Positions 17,658-25,722 of a stretch of 64,000 bases of DNA are shown piece by piece (position 1 is the stretch's first letter; the number at the start of each line of letters is the position of its first letter). The stretch is from Nitrospinaceae bacterium (lineage in GTDB: Bacteria > Nitrospinota > Nitrospinia > Nitrospinales > Nitrospinaceae). Position numbers and translations under genes: made by a program. The notes beneath the pieces are model-generated. The model did no database searches and was not told the DNA's origin. It worked only from the letters and a program-made list of their open reading frames with translations. Location: positions 1 through 64,000 of the forward strand of contig JANQEK010000005.1 in assembly GCA_028278405.1 (NCBI GenBank), read 5' to 3'.

Positions 17658-19261
17658 GTCTTAAGGTCTACGATTTGTAGAGGTGTCTCGATCAATAACT
17701 GTCCCAAACTATCGGGAGCCTCCATCGAAGCATCCGGTTCGTGATCACCGGTCACGGTTATAAAAAATCCTTCTTGCCGGAACACATCTTCCAGTTCCGA
17801 TACATGTGCTTGTATAAACTGAATCGCGTCGGAATTTGAACTAGTGATATGAATCGAAACTTCATCTTTAAATATCCTGGTTTCAATTTTCAGGTCCCCC
17901 AACGCCGAAAGATTGAGCAGGAAAACCAAGCTGTAAGTGCGGTTTTGGGGATCGGACTCCCGGTTTGCTCCTTCCTGTTGGTCCGGAAGAATATAAATCT
18001 TCAGCCGATCCTCTTCTCCCAAAAGATTTTCCGGAAGCTGCAACAGCAGAGGTTGCTGCTCTTCTCTTGAAAAATGATGGACAAGTTGTTGCAGTTCTAT
18101 ATTGCTGACTGCTTGATTCACCTGTGTCATCAGTTTTGATATAAATTTATCGGAAACCGTATTTTCTATCGAAAGTTGTTCTAATTGTCGGGCAAGCCGC
18201 AACAATTGCCCCTTTAAATCATTCTCCAGTAGTGCATTTTTGTTGGAAAGATCCGGTTCCAATACAAAGTTTTTTATCTTGGCTTCATAATGAAATCCAG
18301 TTCGATCAATCAGCTCTTTCAACTGGATCGCATCGGTACTTTTGAATTCTCGAGAGACTATTTTTTGAAGGTTCGCTTGTAATTGCTTCAACTGTGTCTG
18401 GTCAACTTTTAATTCTTTTAATTGAGTTGACGGATTCTCTAAAAAAGCTTCCTTTAAGCCCGCAAAGACCTGAACCAAAGGTTGCCGCGCCGGTAGATAA
18501 CTTTTAAAAATTGCCCGGTCAGGAGACGATTGAGCGGTAGCGGATGAGGCGGGCAACGGTTCCACTTCCAAAACAAACTTTCCCGGGGAAGTAGATTTTA
18601 CCTGAATATACACGGATTCGCCGGGTTGCAGCTTTTGGGAAGCGGCATGCTTTAGAGTCACTTCGTTACCGTTCAAGCGAACCTGAAGCGTCTCCCGGTT
18701 GACCACCTGTAAAATCTCAGCTTTTCCTTTTTGCCCCACCTCAATTCCAAGCTGTTTTAAATCAGTTTTCGAGAGAGAGCCAATCGTTCTTCCATTTAAA
18801 GCAGCCTGATCATTTTTAACGCCGGGAGCTGCATTTTTATCCGGCACGGAAGTTTCCAAAGGAGAACGAGCCGGTCGGTTTTGAAGTGAAGTTTTGTCAG
18901 CAGCCTGGACATTCAAAGAGAACACTTCCTTTGTCAGGCTATTGGGAACAGATTTTTGTGAAGAGTTGAAGGAAGTAAAATCCGTCAACTTTAAAATAGG
19001 ATTGGGGTGTGTTTGTTCAATCTTGATTGCAATATTTTGACCCGGAGTGACAGCACGCGGAAACTGCAACAAAAGCTTTTCGCTATTGAGTTCTACCACC
19101 GCCTTTTGTTCCGGCAACACCTGAATCACTTTCCCGGAGAGCGTCTGGCCTGCAGAATAATTTTGGATGAATGCATCCAGCTTGATCGTTTCAAGCCTTA
19201 GGGCTAACGCATGAGAAAAAATCGGGCGGAGCGTATTGGGAGAAAAGTTGTCGGACAACAT
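17654..19261 (-). CDS. FliK-like flagellar hook-length control protein
   Basis: A 535-aa protein starting at an ATG. Residues about 25-230 contain two similar beta-rich segments (AGQTLSGKVIQVLPEQKAVVELNSEKLLLQF and VGQKGKAEILQVVNRETLQVRLNGNEVTLK), a repeated module seen in this type of FliK. The middle is Ser/Thr/Gln-rich and helical. The C-terminal domain (TYSLVFLLNLSALGDLKIETRIFKDEVSIHITSSNSDAIQFIQAHVSELEDVFRQEGF) fits the Flg_hook domain that talks to FlhB. FliK measures hook length and triggers the switch from hook to filament export. It follows a small unknown gene and overlaps the FlhB-C-like gene. Confidence 0.85.
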   Translation of the reverse strand: MLSDNFSPNTLRPIFSHALALRLETIKLDAFIQNYSAGQTLSGKVIQVLPEQKAVVELNSEKLLLQFPRAVTPGQNIAIKIEQTHPNPILKLTDFTSFNSSQKSVPNSLTKEVFSLNVQAADKTSLQNRPARSPLETSVPDKNAAPGVKNDQAALNGRTIGSLSKTDLKQLGIEVGQKGKAEILQVVNRETLQVRLNGNEVTLKHAASQKLQPGESVYIQVKSTSPGKFVLEVEPLPASSATAQSSPDRAIFKSYLPARQPLVQVFAGLKEAFLENPSTQLKELKVDQTQLKQLQANLQKIVSREFKSTDAIQLKELIDRTGFHYEAKIKNFVLEPDLSNKNALLENDLKGQLLRLARQLEQLSIENTVSDKFISKLMTQVNQAVSNIELQQLVHHFSREEQQPLLLQLPENLLGEEDRLKIYILPDQQEGANRESDPQNRTYSLVFLLNLSALGDLKIETRIFKDEVSIHITSSNSDAIQFIQAHVSELEDVFRQEGFFITVTGDHEPDASMEAPDSLGQLLIETPLQIVDLKT

Positions 19262-19281
19262 AAGCCGGAAAAAGTTTTGGG

Positions 19282-19614
19282 TTATACCACAATATCGAGA
19301 TGGGATCCCTGGCTGTCCTCCGCGGATCCCCGGGGTGGTAGATTCCCTTCTTCTTCCTCATCGGCATTTTCACGGGATTTCTTGAAGCGGAGGCGCCTCT
19401 TGCCCCGCCCTCTTTCATCGGGATGGGTCGGCTCTGTCGGATCACTGCCTGCAGGGTCCTGTAATTCAGTACGTTTGGCCTCGTCCAACAAGACGCGTTC
19501 TTGATCCTGAATTTGATCAGCCGCAAGGTGTTGTACTTGTTGAGCCTGTACTTTTTCCACTGCAGAACTCATCTGCAAAACCTGCTGTAGATTGGTGGGT
19601 TCAATGACCGACAT
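19282..19614 (-). CDS. Small unrecognised protein in the flagellar block
   Basis: From the ATG at 19614 (AAGGTGG eight bases upstream) this is a 110-aa hydrophilic protein. Residues 1-45 are helical and glutamine-rich (NLQQVLQMSSAVEKVQAQQVQHLAADQIQDQERVL), the middle is basic and low in complexity, and it ends GSHLDIVV. No motif is recognised. Position between the FliL-like and FliK-like genes, with 20 bases to FliK, suggests a flagellum-related accessory role; similar short proteins commonly precede FliK in deltaproteobacterial-type clusters, as far as I recall. Confidence 0.75.
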   Translation of the reverse strand: MSVIEPTNLQQVLQMSSAVEKVQAQQVQHLAADQIQDQERVLLDEAKRTELQDPAGSDPTEPTHPDERGRGKRRLRFKKSRENADEEEEGNLPPRGSAEDSQGSHLDIVV

Positions 19615-19706
19615 ATCTATAACCACCTTATAAATAAAGGTTTATTTAATATCAATATACAACCTTCAATTGGGATGTCAAGGTGTGACAAGGTTCCAAT
19701 CGGAAC

Positions 19707-20330
19707 TTAGGAAGGACTGACCAAAAACTGGGTGAAAACAACATTGGTGATGGTTCCCGTTCCACTCAAAAGAAACGAGTTAGAGGCCGTCAGAATCTCT
19801 CTTTTAATTTTTTCTTCAACTTGAGCCGCACTTTTTTCAAAATCTTTTAGTTTTTTTCGTTGGATTGCGGCGTACACGCTCTGGCGAATTAGGGGTTGGA
19901 CCTTGTCAATGTCTGCATGAAGTCTGCGGTTACTTAACACAAGATGAGCGGTCACATGGAGAAATCTTTCAGTTTTTTTATTTTTACTGCGAACAGGAAT
20001 AAAAAACGGTTCAAGTTGATAGATATTGGGTTTTTGAATTTGAACGATGGCCGGAATCGTGTCATGGTCGGGCGCCTCCTCCACGGTTGAAACCCGGGAC
20101 ACTTCCGGATTGCGTTCCGTCAAACTCAGAATTCCCCAACCCACACCCCAGATCAACAAGACCGCCAGCACCAAAACCAAATACCGTTTTTGACTGAGAA
20201 GTCTCCTTAAAGAGCTGATTTGAAAAGTTTTCTCTTCCGCCCTTTTCTCTTCTTCTTTTAACAGACGCTCGATTTCTTCTGCTTCACGCAAATTATAATC
20301 AGGCGTCCCTCCTAATTTTTCTTGAGCCAT
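19707..20330 (-). CDS. FliL-like flagellar basal body-associated protein
   Basis: A 207-aa protein: a charged cytoplasmic N-terminus of about 48 residues, one transmembrane segment (YLVLVLAVLLIWGVGWGIL), then a periplasmic domain with YQLEPFFIPVRSKNKKTERFLHVTAHLVLSNRRLHADIDKVQPLIRQSVYAAIQRKKLKDF and a terminal VVFTQFLV. This order and the EPFFIPV-like strand fit FliL, which surrounds stators at the motor. It is longer at its N-terminus than typical FliL. It follows coaE by five bases and leads into the FliK/FlhB-C genes. Confidence 0.8.
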   Translation of the reverse strand: MAQEKLGGTPDYNLREAEEIERLLKEEEKRAEEKTFQISSLRRLLSQKRYLVLVLAVLLIWGVGWGILSLTERNPEVSRVSTVEEAPDHDTIPAIVQIQKPNIYQLEPFFIPVRSKNKKTERFLHVTAHLVLSNRRLHADIDKVQPLIRQSVYAAIQRKKLKDFEKSAAQVEEKIKREILTASNSFLLSGTGTITNVVFTQFLVSPS

Positions 20331-20335
20331 GATTG

Positions 20336-20944
20336 CTAAACCGCCAGCTGTTTCAATTGATGGAATAATGCCTCGACCCTTTTTTTCAATTCTGATAAAT
20401 CTGAGTCATTGTGAATCACATAATCGGCGAACTTGATTTTCTCTTCAAGAGGCATCTGCTGCTGCATGCGTCTGTGGGCATCTTCTCGTGAAAACGCATT
20501 TTTGGCCATGATTCTATGTAACTGGGTTCCCTCGTCACAGGCGACCACAATCACCTTATCTACTTTACGGTAATTTTCCGATTCAATTAAGAGGGCCGCA
20601 TCAATTATTACCAAGGCCCCGGGCTCATCATTCAAGATATCCTTATAGCGCTTCTGCTCCTCTTCCATCACCCGCGGATGTAGAATCGCCTCAATCGCCT
20701 TTTTCTTCTCTGGATTACTGAAAACAACATCCGCAATTTTTCTGCGGTCCAGGGTTTGATCTTCTTTTAAAATTTCGTTGCCGAACAAATCGATAATTTC
20801 CTGCCAGGCCGGTTTTCCGGGCTCTACCAGAAATCGGCAAATTTCATCCGCATCCAGAACGTGGGCGCCCAATGACTTGAACAGATTCCCGACAGTTGTT
20901 TTTCCGGAACCCATGCCACCGGTCAGACCCGCCAAAAGAGCCAC
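20336..20944 (-). CDS. coaE: Dephospho-CoA kinase
   Basis: Phosphorylates the ribose 3'-OH of dephospho-CoA, the final step of coenzyme A synthesis. The 202-aa P-loop kinase has Walker A GLTGGMGSGKTTV at residues 6-18, the substrate-contacting DADEICRFLVEPGKPAWQEI, LHPRVM and the lid segment RMAKNAFSREDAHRRMQQQM. Length is normal. It lies five bases upstream of the FliL-like gene and 30 bases downstream of the aminotransferase. Confidence 0.96.
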   Translation of the reverse strand: MALLAGLTGGMGSGKTTVGNLFKSLGAHVLDADEICRFLVEPGKPAWQEIIDLFGNEILKEDQTLDRRKIADVVFSNPEKKKAIEAILHPRVMEEEQKRYKDILNDEPGALVIIDAALLIESENYRKVDKVIVVACDEGTQLHRIMAKNAFSREDAHRRMQQQMPLEEKIKFADYVIHNDSDLSELKKRVEALFHQLKQLAV

Positions 20945-20974
20945 AAAACCTCCAGGTTTTATAAGGAAACAGAA

Positions 20975-21829
20975 TTAGAGGGATTTCAGGACATCCTGAT
21001 AAAGCCGCATCATCATTTTGGTGATCGGTCCGGGCTTGCCGTTTCCGATAGGTTTTCCATCCAATGAAGTGACGGGCATTATCATTTTAACGGTCCCCGT
21101 GATAAAGGCTTCCTCCACATTTTGGAGAACATCGGGAGGCCACTCCCCCTCTTCCACCAATACCCCATTCTCACGGGCCAGTCGAAGCACGACCTCCCGC
21201 GTGATTCCGGACAGGATACCGCAATTCAATGAAGGGGTCATCAGGCGTTGATCGCGGATAAAGAAAAAGTTGCTGGTCGTGCATTCAGTTAATTGACCAG
21301 TGGGATTCAACATCAATGCATCCGCCGCACCGGATTTGCGGGCTTCGACCTTTGCCAGCACATTGTTGAGATAATTCCCGGTTTTGATGCCCGGATTCAA
21401 TGCTTCCTTGGGGTTTCTTTTAACAGAAACCAACGCCACATTGATTCCATCCTTATAGTTCTCTGCGGGATATTGCAGGGCAGGCTTGACAAATATCAAC
21501 ACATTCGGCTGGGTACAGGTTTCCGGATCGATATCCATCGCACCGACTCCACGCGTGACAACAACTCGGATATAGGATTCCGGGTTCCCCGCCGCCTCCA
21601 CTGTTTTATGAATTTCCTCGATCATTTGCTCATCCGACAGGGGAATATCCAGTGAAATTGCCTGTGCGGAACTTCTTAACCGTCTCAAATGTTCATTGGC
21701 AAAACATAATTGGCCGTGATGCGTACTGATCACTTCATAAACACTGTCACCAAAAAGAAATCCATGGTCGAAAACCGATATATGTGCATCCTGGCGAATA
21801 TCACCATTGAGATTGATTCGAGTGGTCAT
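20975..21829 (-). CDS. Class IV PLP-dependent aminotransferase (D-alanine/branched-chain aminotransferase type)
   Basis: A 284-aa fold-type IV enzyme. Visible family features are DHGFLFGDSVYEVI near the N-terminus, HLRRLRSSAQAI, the catalytic lysine in NPGIKTGNYLNNVLAKVEA, LTECTTSNFFFI and GILSGITREVVLRLA. The family includes D-amino acid transaminase, branched-chain aminotransferase and aminodeoxychorismate lyase; motifs do not settle which, although the length and the VRVVVTRG-like segment (YIRVVVTRGVG) fit D-amino acid or branched-chain transaminases best. It lies between cvpA and coaE in a minus-strand run. Confidence 0.87.
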   Translation of the reverse strand: MTTRINLNGDIRQDAHISVFDHGFLFGDSVYEVISTHHGQLCFANEHLRRLRSSAQAISLDIPLSDEQMIEEIHKTVEAAGNPESYIRVVVTRGVGAMDIDPETCTQPNVLIFVKPALQYPAENYKDGINVALVSVKRNPKEALNPGIKTGNYLNNVLAKVEARKSGAADALMLNPTGQLTECTTSNFFFIRDQRLMTPSLNCGILSGITREVVLRLARENGVLVEEGEWPPDVLQNVEEAFITGTVKMIMPVTSLDGKPIGNGKPGPITKMMMRLYQDVLKSL

Positions 21830-21907
21830 AGTAAAAGCAGTTAAGGGAAGGAAAGTATTTTGCGAATTGATGCGGTTGGAAAACTGTTACGCGTTTAATT
21901 CTTTTCG

Positions 21908-22594
21908 TTATTCTTGTGCAGCAATATCGTTAAGAATCTTATCCAGACTTTCGCGATCCTCTTTTGTATAGTCGTCCTGCGGAGGCGAATCCAAAGAGGT
22001 TAAAGCAGAAGTTTTTTCTTTCAAAATTTTCTTTTGGTCGGCCAGGCGCTCATCAATCCCTTCCAAATTGGGAATCTTTTGTCGCATCCCTTTCAATGAA
22101 CCGGGCATACTTCGATTGAACCCCGGCTCCACCTCTACATTTTCCCGGATATCATCGACCCAATCTTCCAGGTAAGGCGCCACCAGGGAATCCTCTGTCC
22201 AACGGGCATAAGTCTCGTCGAACCACTGCAGGGGAAACATGAAAACAATCATGATAAAAATTCCCTTGGCCATCCCAAAGAATCCACCCAGGAACCGGTC
22301 CCATCCCGAAATGGTGTGGGTGGAATGGAGGTATTTTTTGGCCAAGCGACCCAGCATGGCGACGAAAATCAGACTGACTATAAACAAAACAATAAAGCTG
22401 AGAATATTAGCCAGGGTTTCCTCGGTAATGATTCCTCCCATGAGAACGGCCAAATCCGAATACAGATTCAAAGCCAGGAGATAAGCCACCACCAAAGCCA
22501 CCAGTGAAAAAGCTTCCCGCACCATGCCTTTCCAGACAGAATAAAGAACACTTAAACCGATGATGATAAACGCAAAAACATCGAAAGAAATCAT
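21908..22594 (-). CDS. CvpA family inner-membrane protein
   Basis: A 228-aa protein with four hydrophobic segments in residues 1-125 (FDVFAFIIIGLSVLYSVWKG, ALVVAYLLALNLY, NILSFIVLFIVSLIFVAMLGRL and GGFFGMAKGIFIMIVFMF). The conserved GWDRFLGGFFGMAKGI stretch is the CvpA signature. A soluble acidic tail of about 100 residues follows, longer than in many homologues. CvpA proteins are linked to envelope stress and colicin V production, but mechanism is unclear. The start is adjacent to the slt stop, so both are likely co-transcribed. Confidence 0.9.
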   Translation of the reverse strand: MISFDVFAFIIIGLSVLYSVWKGMVREAFSLVALVVAYLLALNLYSDLAVLMGGIITEETLANILSFIVLFIVSLIFVAMLGRLAKKYLHSTHTISGWDRFLGGFFGMAKGIFIMIVFMFPLQWFDETYARWTEDSLVAPYLEDWVDDIRENVEVEPGFNRSMPGSLKGMRQKIPNLEGIDERLADQKKILKEKTSALTSLDSPPQDDYTKEDRESLDKILNDIAAQE

Positions 22595-22595
22595 T

Positions 22596-25028
22596 TCAGT
22601 TATCCCTGACAGTTAAAATACTCTGAAAATCATGGATTCCACCCTCTCCATAGAGAGTTTTATATATTACATAATTTCTCAGGACTTTTTTTACGTAGTT
22701 TCGGGTTTCCTTGTAGGGGATGCTTTCCATAAACTCCAGAGGCTTTAAGTCGGAACGAGTCTCGATCCATTCCTTGACCTTGCCCGGACCGGCATTGTAA
22801 GACGCCAATGCGAATATAATATTATCCTCAAATTCGTTCAATAATCCGCTCAGATATTTTACACCTAATTGGATATTCACCACAGGTTTTTTCAGGTCAC
22901 TTCGATCTGGAAGATTCGTGCCCATGGAACGCGCCACCCGTGTGGCGGTGGAAGGAAGCAGTTGCATTAAACCGATGGCTTGGGCGGAGGACACCACTTT
23001 CTTATTGAAGGCACTTTCCTGGCGCATCAATCCCATGACGAGATAAGGGCTCAAGTTATACTGCGAGCTCTCCTTCCTCGCGTTTTCAACATACGGCTTG
23101 GGAAAAAGAATTTCAGCAAGCGAGGGAGAAATGGAATGGTGACGGTTTCTTCTGGAGATGTCCCAGGACAATCCTATGGCCCTTTGGTATCCCCCGGCCT
23201 TTTTAAAGAGTTGCGCAAGATAATACGAAAACTCCTGGCTGTCTTTTTCACTGGTGATTTGCGAAAGCTCCTTCATCCCCATTTCCAAAAACCCTATAGA
23301 GATCAACTTTTCGGCCCGATTGATTCGCTTGCGGTTGACCTCTCCCAATCCCCATTGTCGTGGAGCAGATTTCTGGATTGCCTGAGGTTCCAAAAAGTTC
23401 AGGGGCTGCATGGACATTTCGATCCTTGCAACCATGGCATAAAAATCCATGGGAAAATCTTTCGTCAATTGCTTGAGAAACGCAACTCTTGAGTCGTAGT
23501 TTTCCAATTGACGTTCCGTATCCGCCAGCCAATACAAAGCGGCGGGACGAAAGTTATCTGGATTCGGAAAGCCGTTGTCCAGATTCCTGAATTTTCCGGG
23601 ATTGGCGTAATTCAGCAATCGGTTAAACCCTGCCCTGGCCTCCTCCAGTTGGCCGTCCAGTCGATACAGCCAGGGAATTTTAAATTGGGCGGAAGGCGTA
23701 AAGTATCCCCAATTGTATTTGCTTAGAAGCTTTTCATAAAGATCGATCGCCTCTGCATACCGATGATTATCTTCCTCAATCCTTGCCATGAAATATAATG
23801 CTTTATGGCAGGCTAGGGTTTCGTTGGGATACTTATCGAGAACCTTTTGGTAAACTCGCTGTGCGGCGTCGGCAAATTCGTTTTCCCACAAACGGCTCGC
23901 CAGCTTGTTCATATGACGAACCGGGTATAGGTCCACCAGGCGTGCCATTTCCTGACTCCATTCATCCCTCCGAATCTTGTTCAATATGGCTTGATTCATA
24001 TGGGAAAAAATACCCTTTGTATTTTCGTCACCAGGAAACTCCCTCAACACTTTCTCGCCATATTTCGCAATTTCAGGAAAATTATCGATGCTAAGAGCAT
24101 GGTACAGACTGTTAAATAGCCCGTTGTTGGTGCGAGGCCATTTGGGGGTTTTCTTTGCCACAGGTTTTATTGGTGAACCATTTTGCTTTTCCCGCATATC
24201 CAACAGATGTTTCAATCGCTCGGCGTTGCCATTGACTCCCTCCAAAGCTTCTCGATTGTTTTCCAGAAAAGCCGTCACCTTTCGGGTGGCCTGGCTCGAT
24301 GGAAAATTGTTTAGAATATATATGTGCATATCCGCCGCTTCATCGAGGTTTTGGCCTGCTTCATAGGTTTGAGCCAAAGCAGAATAGATTTTCAAATGTT
24401 TTCCATCACAACCGCAATTCGATTTTTCACGCACCAGGGCGTTGTTGTAATGGCTCCAGGCCGCCGGAAAATCCTCTTGTTTAAAATAAGCGTCTCCCAA
24501 TTGAGCTTCGATGTCTGCCAGGTGTCGAGGCACATCTTCATGAAATGGACTTGAAGGAAAATTTTCAAACAGGATCATTTGATTTTTAAACGCTTCCTGC
24601 AAATATTCGATCGCCTGATCCAAGTCCTCTTCCTGAAGGCTCCTTTCAGCCAATGCACGCAAAGCAACTGTTAGAAAATAGATTTTGAAATCCTCCAGAA
24701 TAAAATCCCCATTGATTTCCTGGCTTAAAATTTCAAGGGCTTTTTTATGGTAGTTCTGACGCAGATGAATGTAGGAAATACCCAAATGAACCAGATTATT
24801 TTCAACAGAGGATTCGACCTGTTCGCGGGCATCCATGAACTTTTGTAAAACGGGTTCAATATTGTTGGAATCCAGATTTTTCAAACTGGGAATTTCTTCT
24901 TTAAACAGAAAATCAACGGGAAAGGATTTTCCAGTCTCGAAGACGTCCAGAGAGTCGGCAAGGGCGAGTTTGAAGCATAGCCCAAAAACCATCAACAGAA
25001 TGAAAAACGATCGTCTAATAGTTTTCAT
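22596..25028 (-). CDS. Slt70-like soluble lytic transglycosylase with TPR-like helical superstructure
   Basis: The ATG at 25028 gives a signal peptide (MKTIRRSFFILLMVFGLCFKLALA) and 810 aa. Residues about 30-640 are helical with tetratricopeptide-like repeats (for example EYLQEAFKNQMILFENFPSS, DAYFKQEDFPAAWSHYNNALV, AAQRVYQKVLDKYPNETLACHKALYFMARIEED, RYAEAIDLYEKLL), matching the U-shaped superhelix of Slt70. The C-terminal SLT domain has the catalytic Glu in MRQESAFNKKVVSSAQAIGLMQLLPSTA, NIQLGVKYL and FALASYNAGPGKVKEW. Acts on peptidoglycan in the periplasm. It heads the slt-cvpA-aminotransferase-coaE-flagellar run. A seven-base inverted repeat lies 18 bases before its start. Confidence 0.94.
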   Translation of the reverse strand: MKTIRRSFFILLMVFGLCFKLALADSLDVFETGKSFPVDFLFKEEIPSLKNLDSNNIEPVLQKFMDAREQVESSVENNLVHLGISYIHLRQNYHKKALEILSQEINGDFILEDFKIYFLTVALRALAERSLQEEDLDQAIEYLQEAFKNQMILFENFPSSPFHEDVPRHLADIEAQLGDAYFKQEDFPAAWSHYNNALVREKSNCGCDGKHLKIYSALAQTYEAGQNLDEAADMHIYILNNFPSSQATRKVTAFLENNREALEGVNGNAERLKHLLDMREKQNGSPIKPVAKKTPKWPRTNNGLFNSLYHALSIDNFPEIAKYGEKVLREFPGDENTKGIFSHMNQAILNKIRRDEWSQEMARLVDLYPVRHMNKLASRLWENEFADAAQRVYQKVLDKYPNETLACHKALYFMARIEEDNHRYAEAIDLYEKLLSKYNWGYFTPSAQFKIPWLYRLDGQLEEARAGFNRLLNYANPGKFRNLDNGFPNPDNFRPAALYWLADTERQLENYDSRVAFLKQLTKDFPMDFYAMVARIEMSMQPLNFLEPQAIQKSAPRQWGLGEVNRKRINRAEKLISIGFLEMGMKELSQITSEKDSQEFSYYLAQLFKKAGGYQRAIGLSWDISRRNRHHSISPSLAEILFPKPYVENARKESSQYNLSPYLVMGLMRQESAFNKKVVSSAQAIGLMQLLPSTATRVARSMGTNLPDRSDLKKPVVNIQLGVKYLSGLLNEFEDNIIFALASYNAGPGKVKEWIETRSDLKPLEFMESIPYKETRNYVKKVLRNYVIYKTLYGEGGIHDFQSILTVRDN

Positions 25029-25045
25029 TAAGGCGTTTGTCACGG

Positions 25046-25063
25046 GACTGTCGGAGGACAGTC
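25046..25063 (-). repeat. Short inverted repeat upstream of slt
   Basis: GACTGTC and GACAGTC are perfect 7-bp arms around a 4-base loop. On the transcript strand the loop reads CUCC and the hairpin ends 18 bases before the slt ATG, where it could influence translation. No function can be shown. Confidence 0.4.
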
Positions 25064-25180
25064 ACAGCCGGCTGCTTCCCGATTTCGGAAACTCGGCAAA
25101 TGATTAAGAGGGGTCCGGAAATCATTCCCAGATCATCAGTATCAGGCAATCGAACCTCATTCTCAAGCATTTTGGAGGGA

Positions 25181-25687
25181 CTAACCTTTTGATTTTAAAT
25201 AGCTACCAAAAATTAGGTGAAATGTAGATGTAAATTGGTCGGGATGGCTGTCAATGCGCTCTTTGAGATCCGGAATCGGCCAAAACCGTCCTTCACTGAT
25301 CTCCAGAAGATTGATGGTGATTTCCTGGTCGGTGGTACATAAATAGGTTTCGACATGCTCCCACAAGGTTGCCTGGCTTGCTGAAAACTTCCTAAAAAAC
25401 TGCAATTCTCCGGAAATTCCCAGTTCCTCCATGAGTTCCCTTTGAGCGCTGGTCCGGTATTCTTCACCCGCATTCACATGTCCCGCCGCTGAAGAGTCCC
25501 AATAACCCGGATTTTCATCCTTGGTCATGGCCCGTTTCTGTAAAAACAATTCTCCCCTGGAATTGAACACGAGAATGTGAACAGACCGATGCAGCAAACC
25601 CTTTGCATGAACTTCCCCCCGGGTGGCTTGACCCACGACCCGGTCCTCGGAATCCACCACATCAAACAATTCTGAGGAGTCATCCAT
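25181..25687 (-). CDS. Nudix hydrolase (IPP isomerase-like subfamily)
   Basis: A 168-aa protein from the ATG at 25687. The Nudix box GHVNAGEEYRTSAQRELMEELGI fits GX5EX7REUXEEXGU exactly. The N-terminal segment DVVDSEDRVVGQATRGEVHAKGLLHRSVHILVFNSRGELFLQKRA is the arrangement shared with Idi-like Nudix proteins, which hydrolyse nucleotide or other diphosphates; true IPP isomerases need a Cys and Glu pair that I do not see clearly. Substrate is unknown. It lies 35 bases after the HPr-domain gene. Confidence 0.88.
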   Translation of the reverse strand: MDDSSELFDVVDSEDRVVGQATRGEVHAKGLLHRSVHILVFNSRGELFLQKRAMTKDENPGYWDSSAAGHVNAGEEYRTSAQRELMEELGISGELQFFRKFSASQATLWEHVETYLCTTDQEITINLLEISEGRFWPIPDLKERIDSHPDQFTSTFHLIFGSYLKSKG

Positions 25688-25722
25688 ACTGATACTTATC
25701 AATTGTCGAGCGCTGGAAATGT

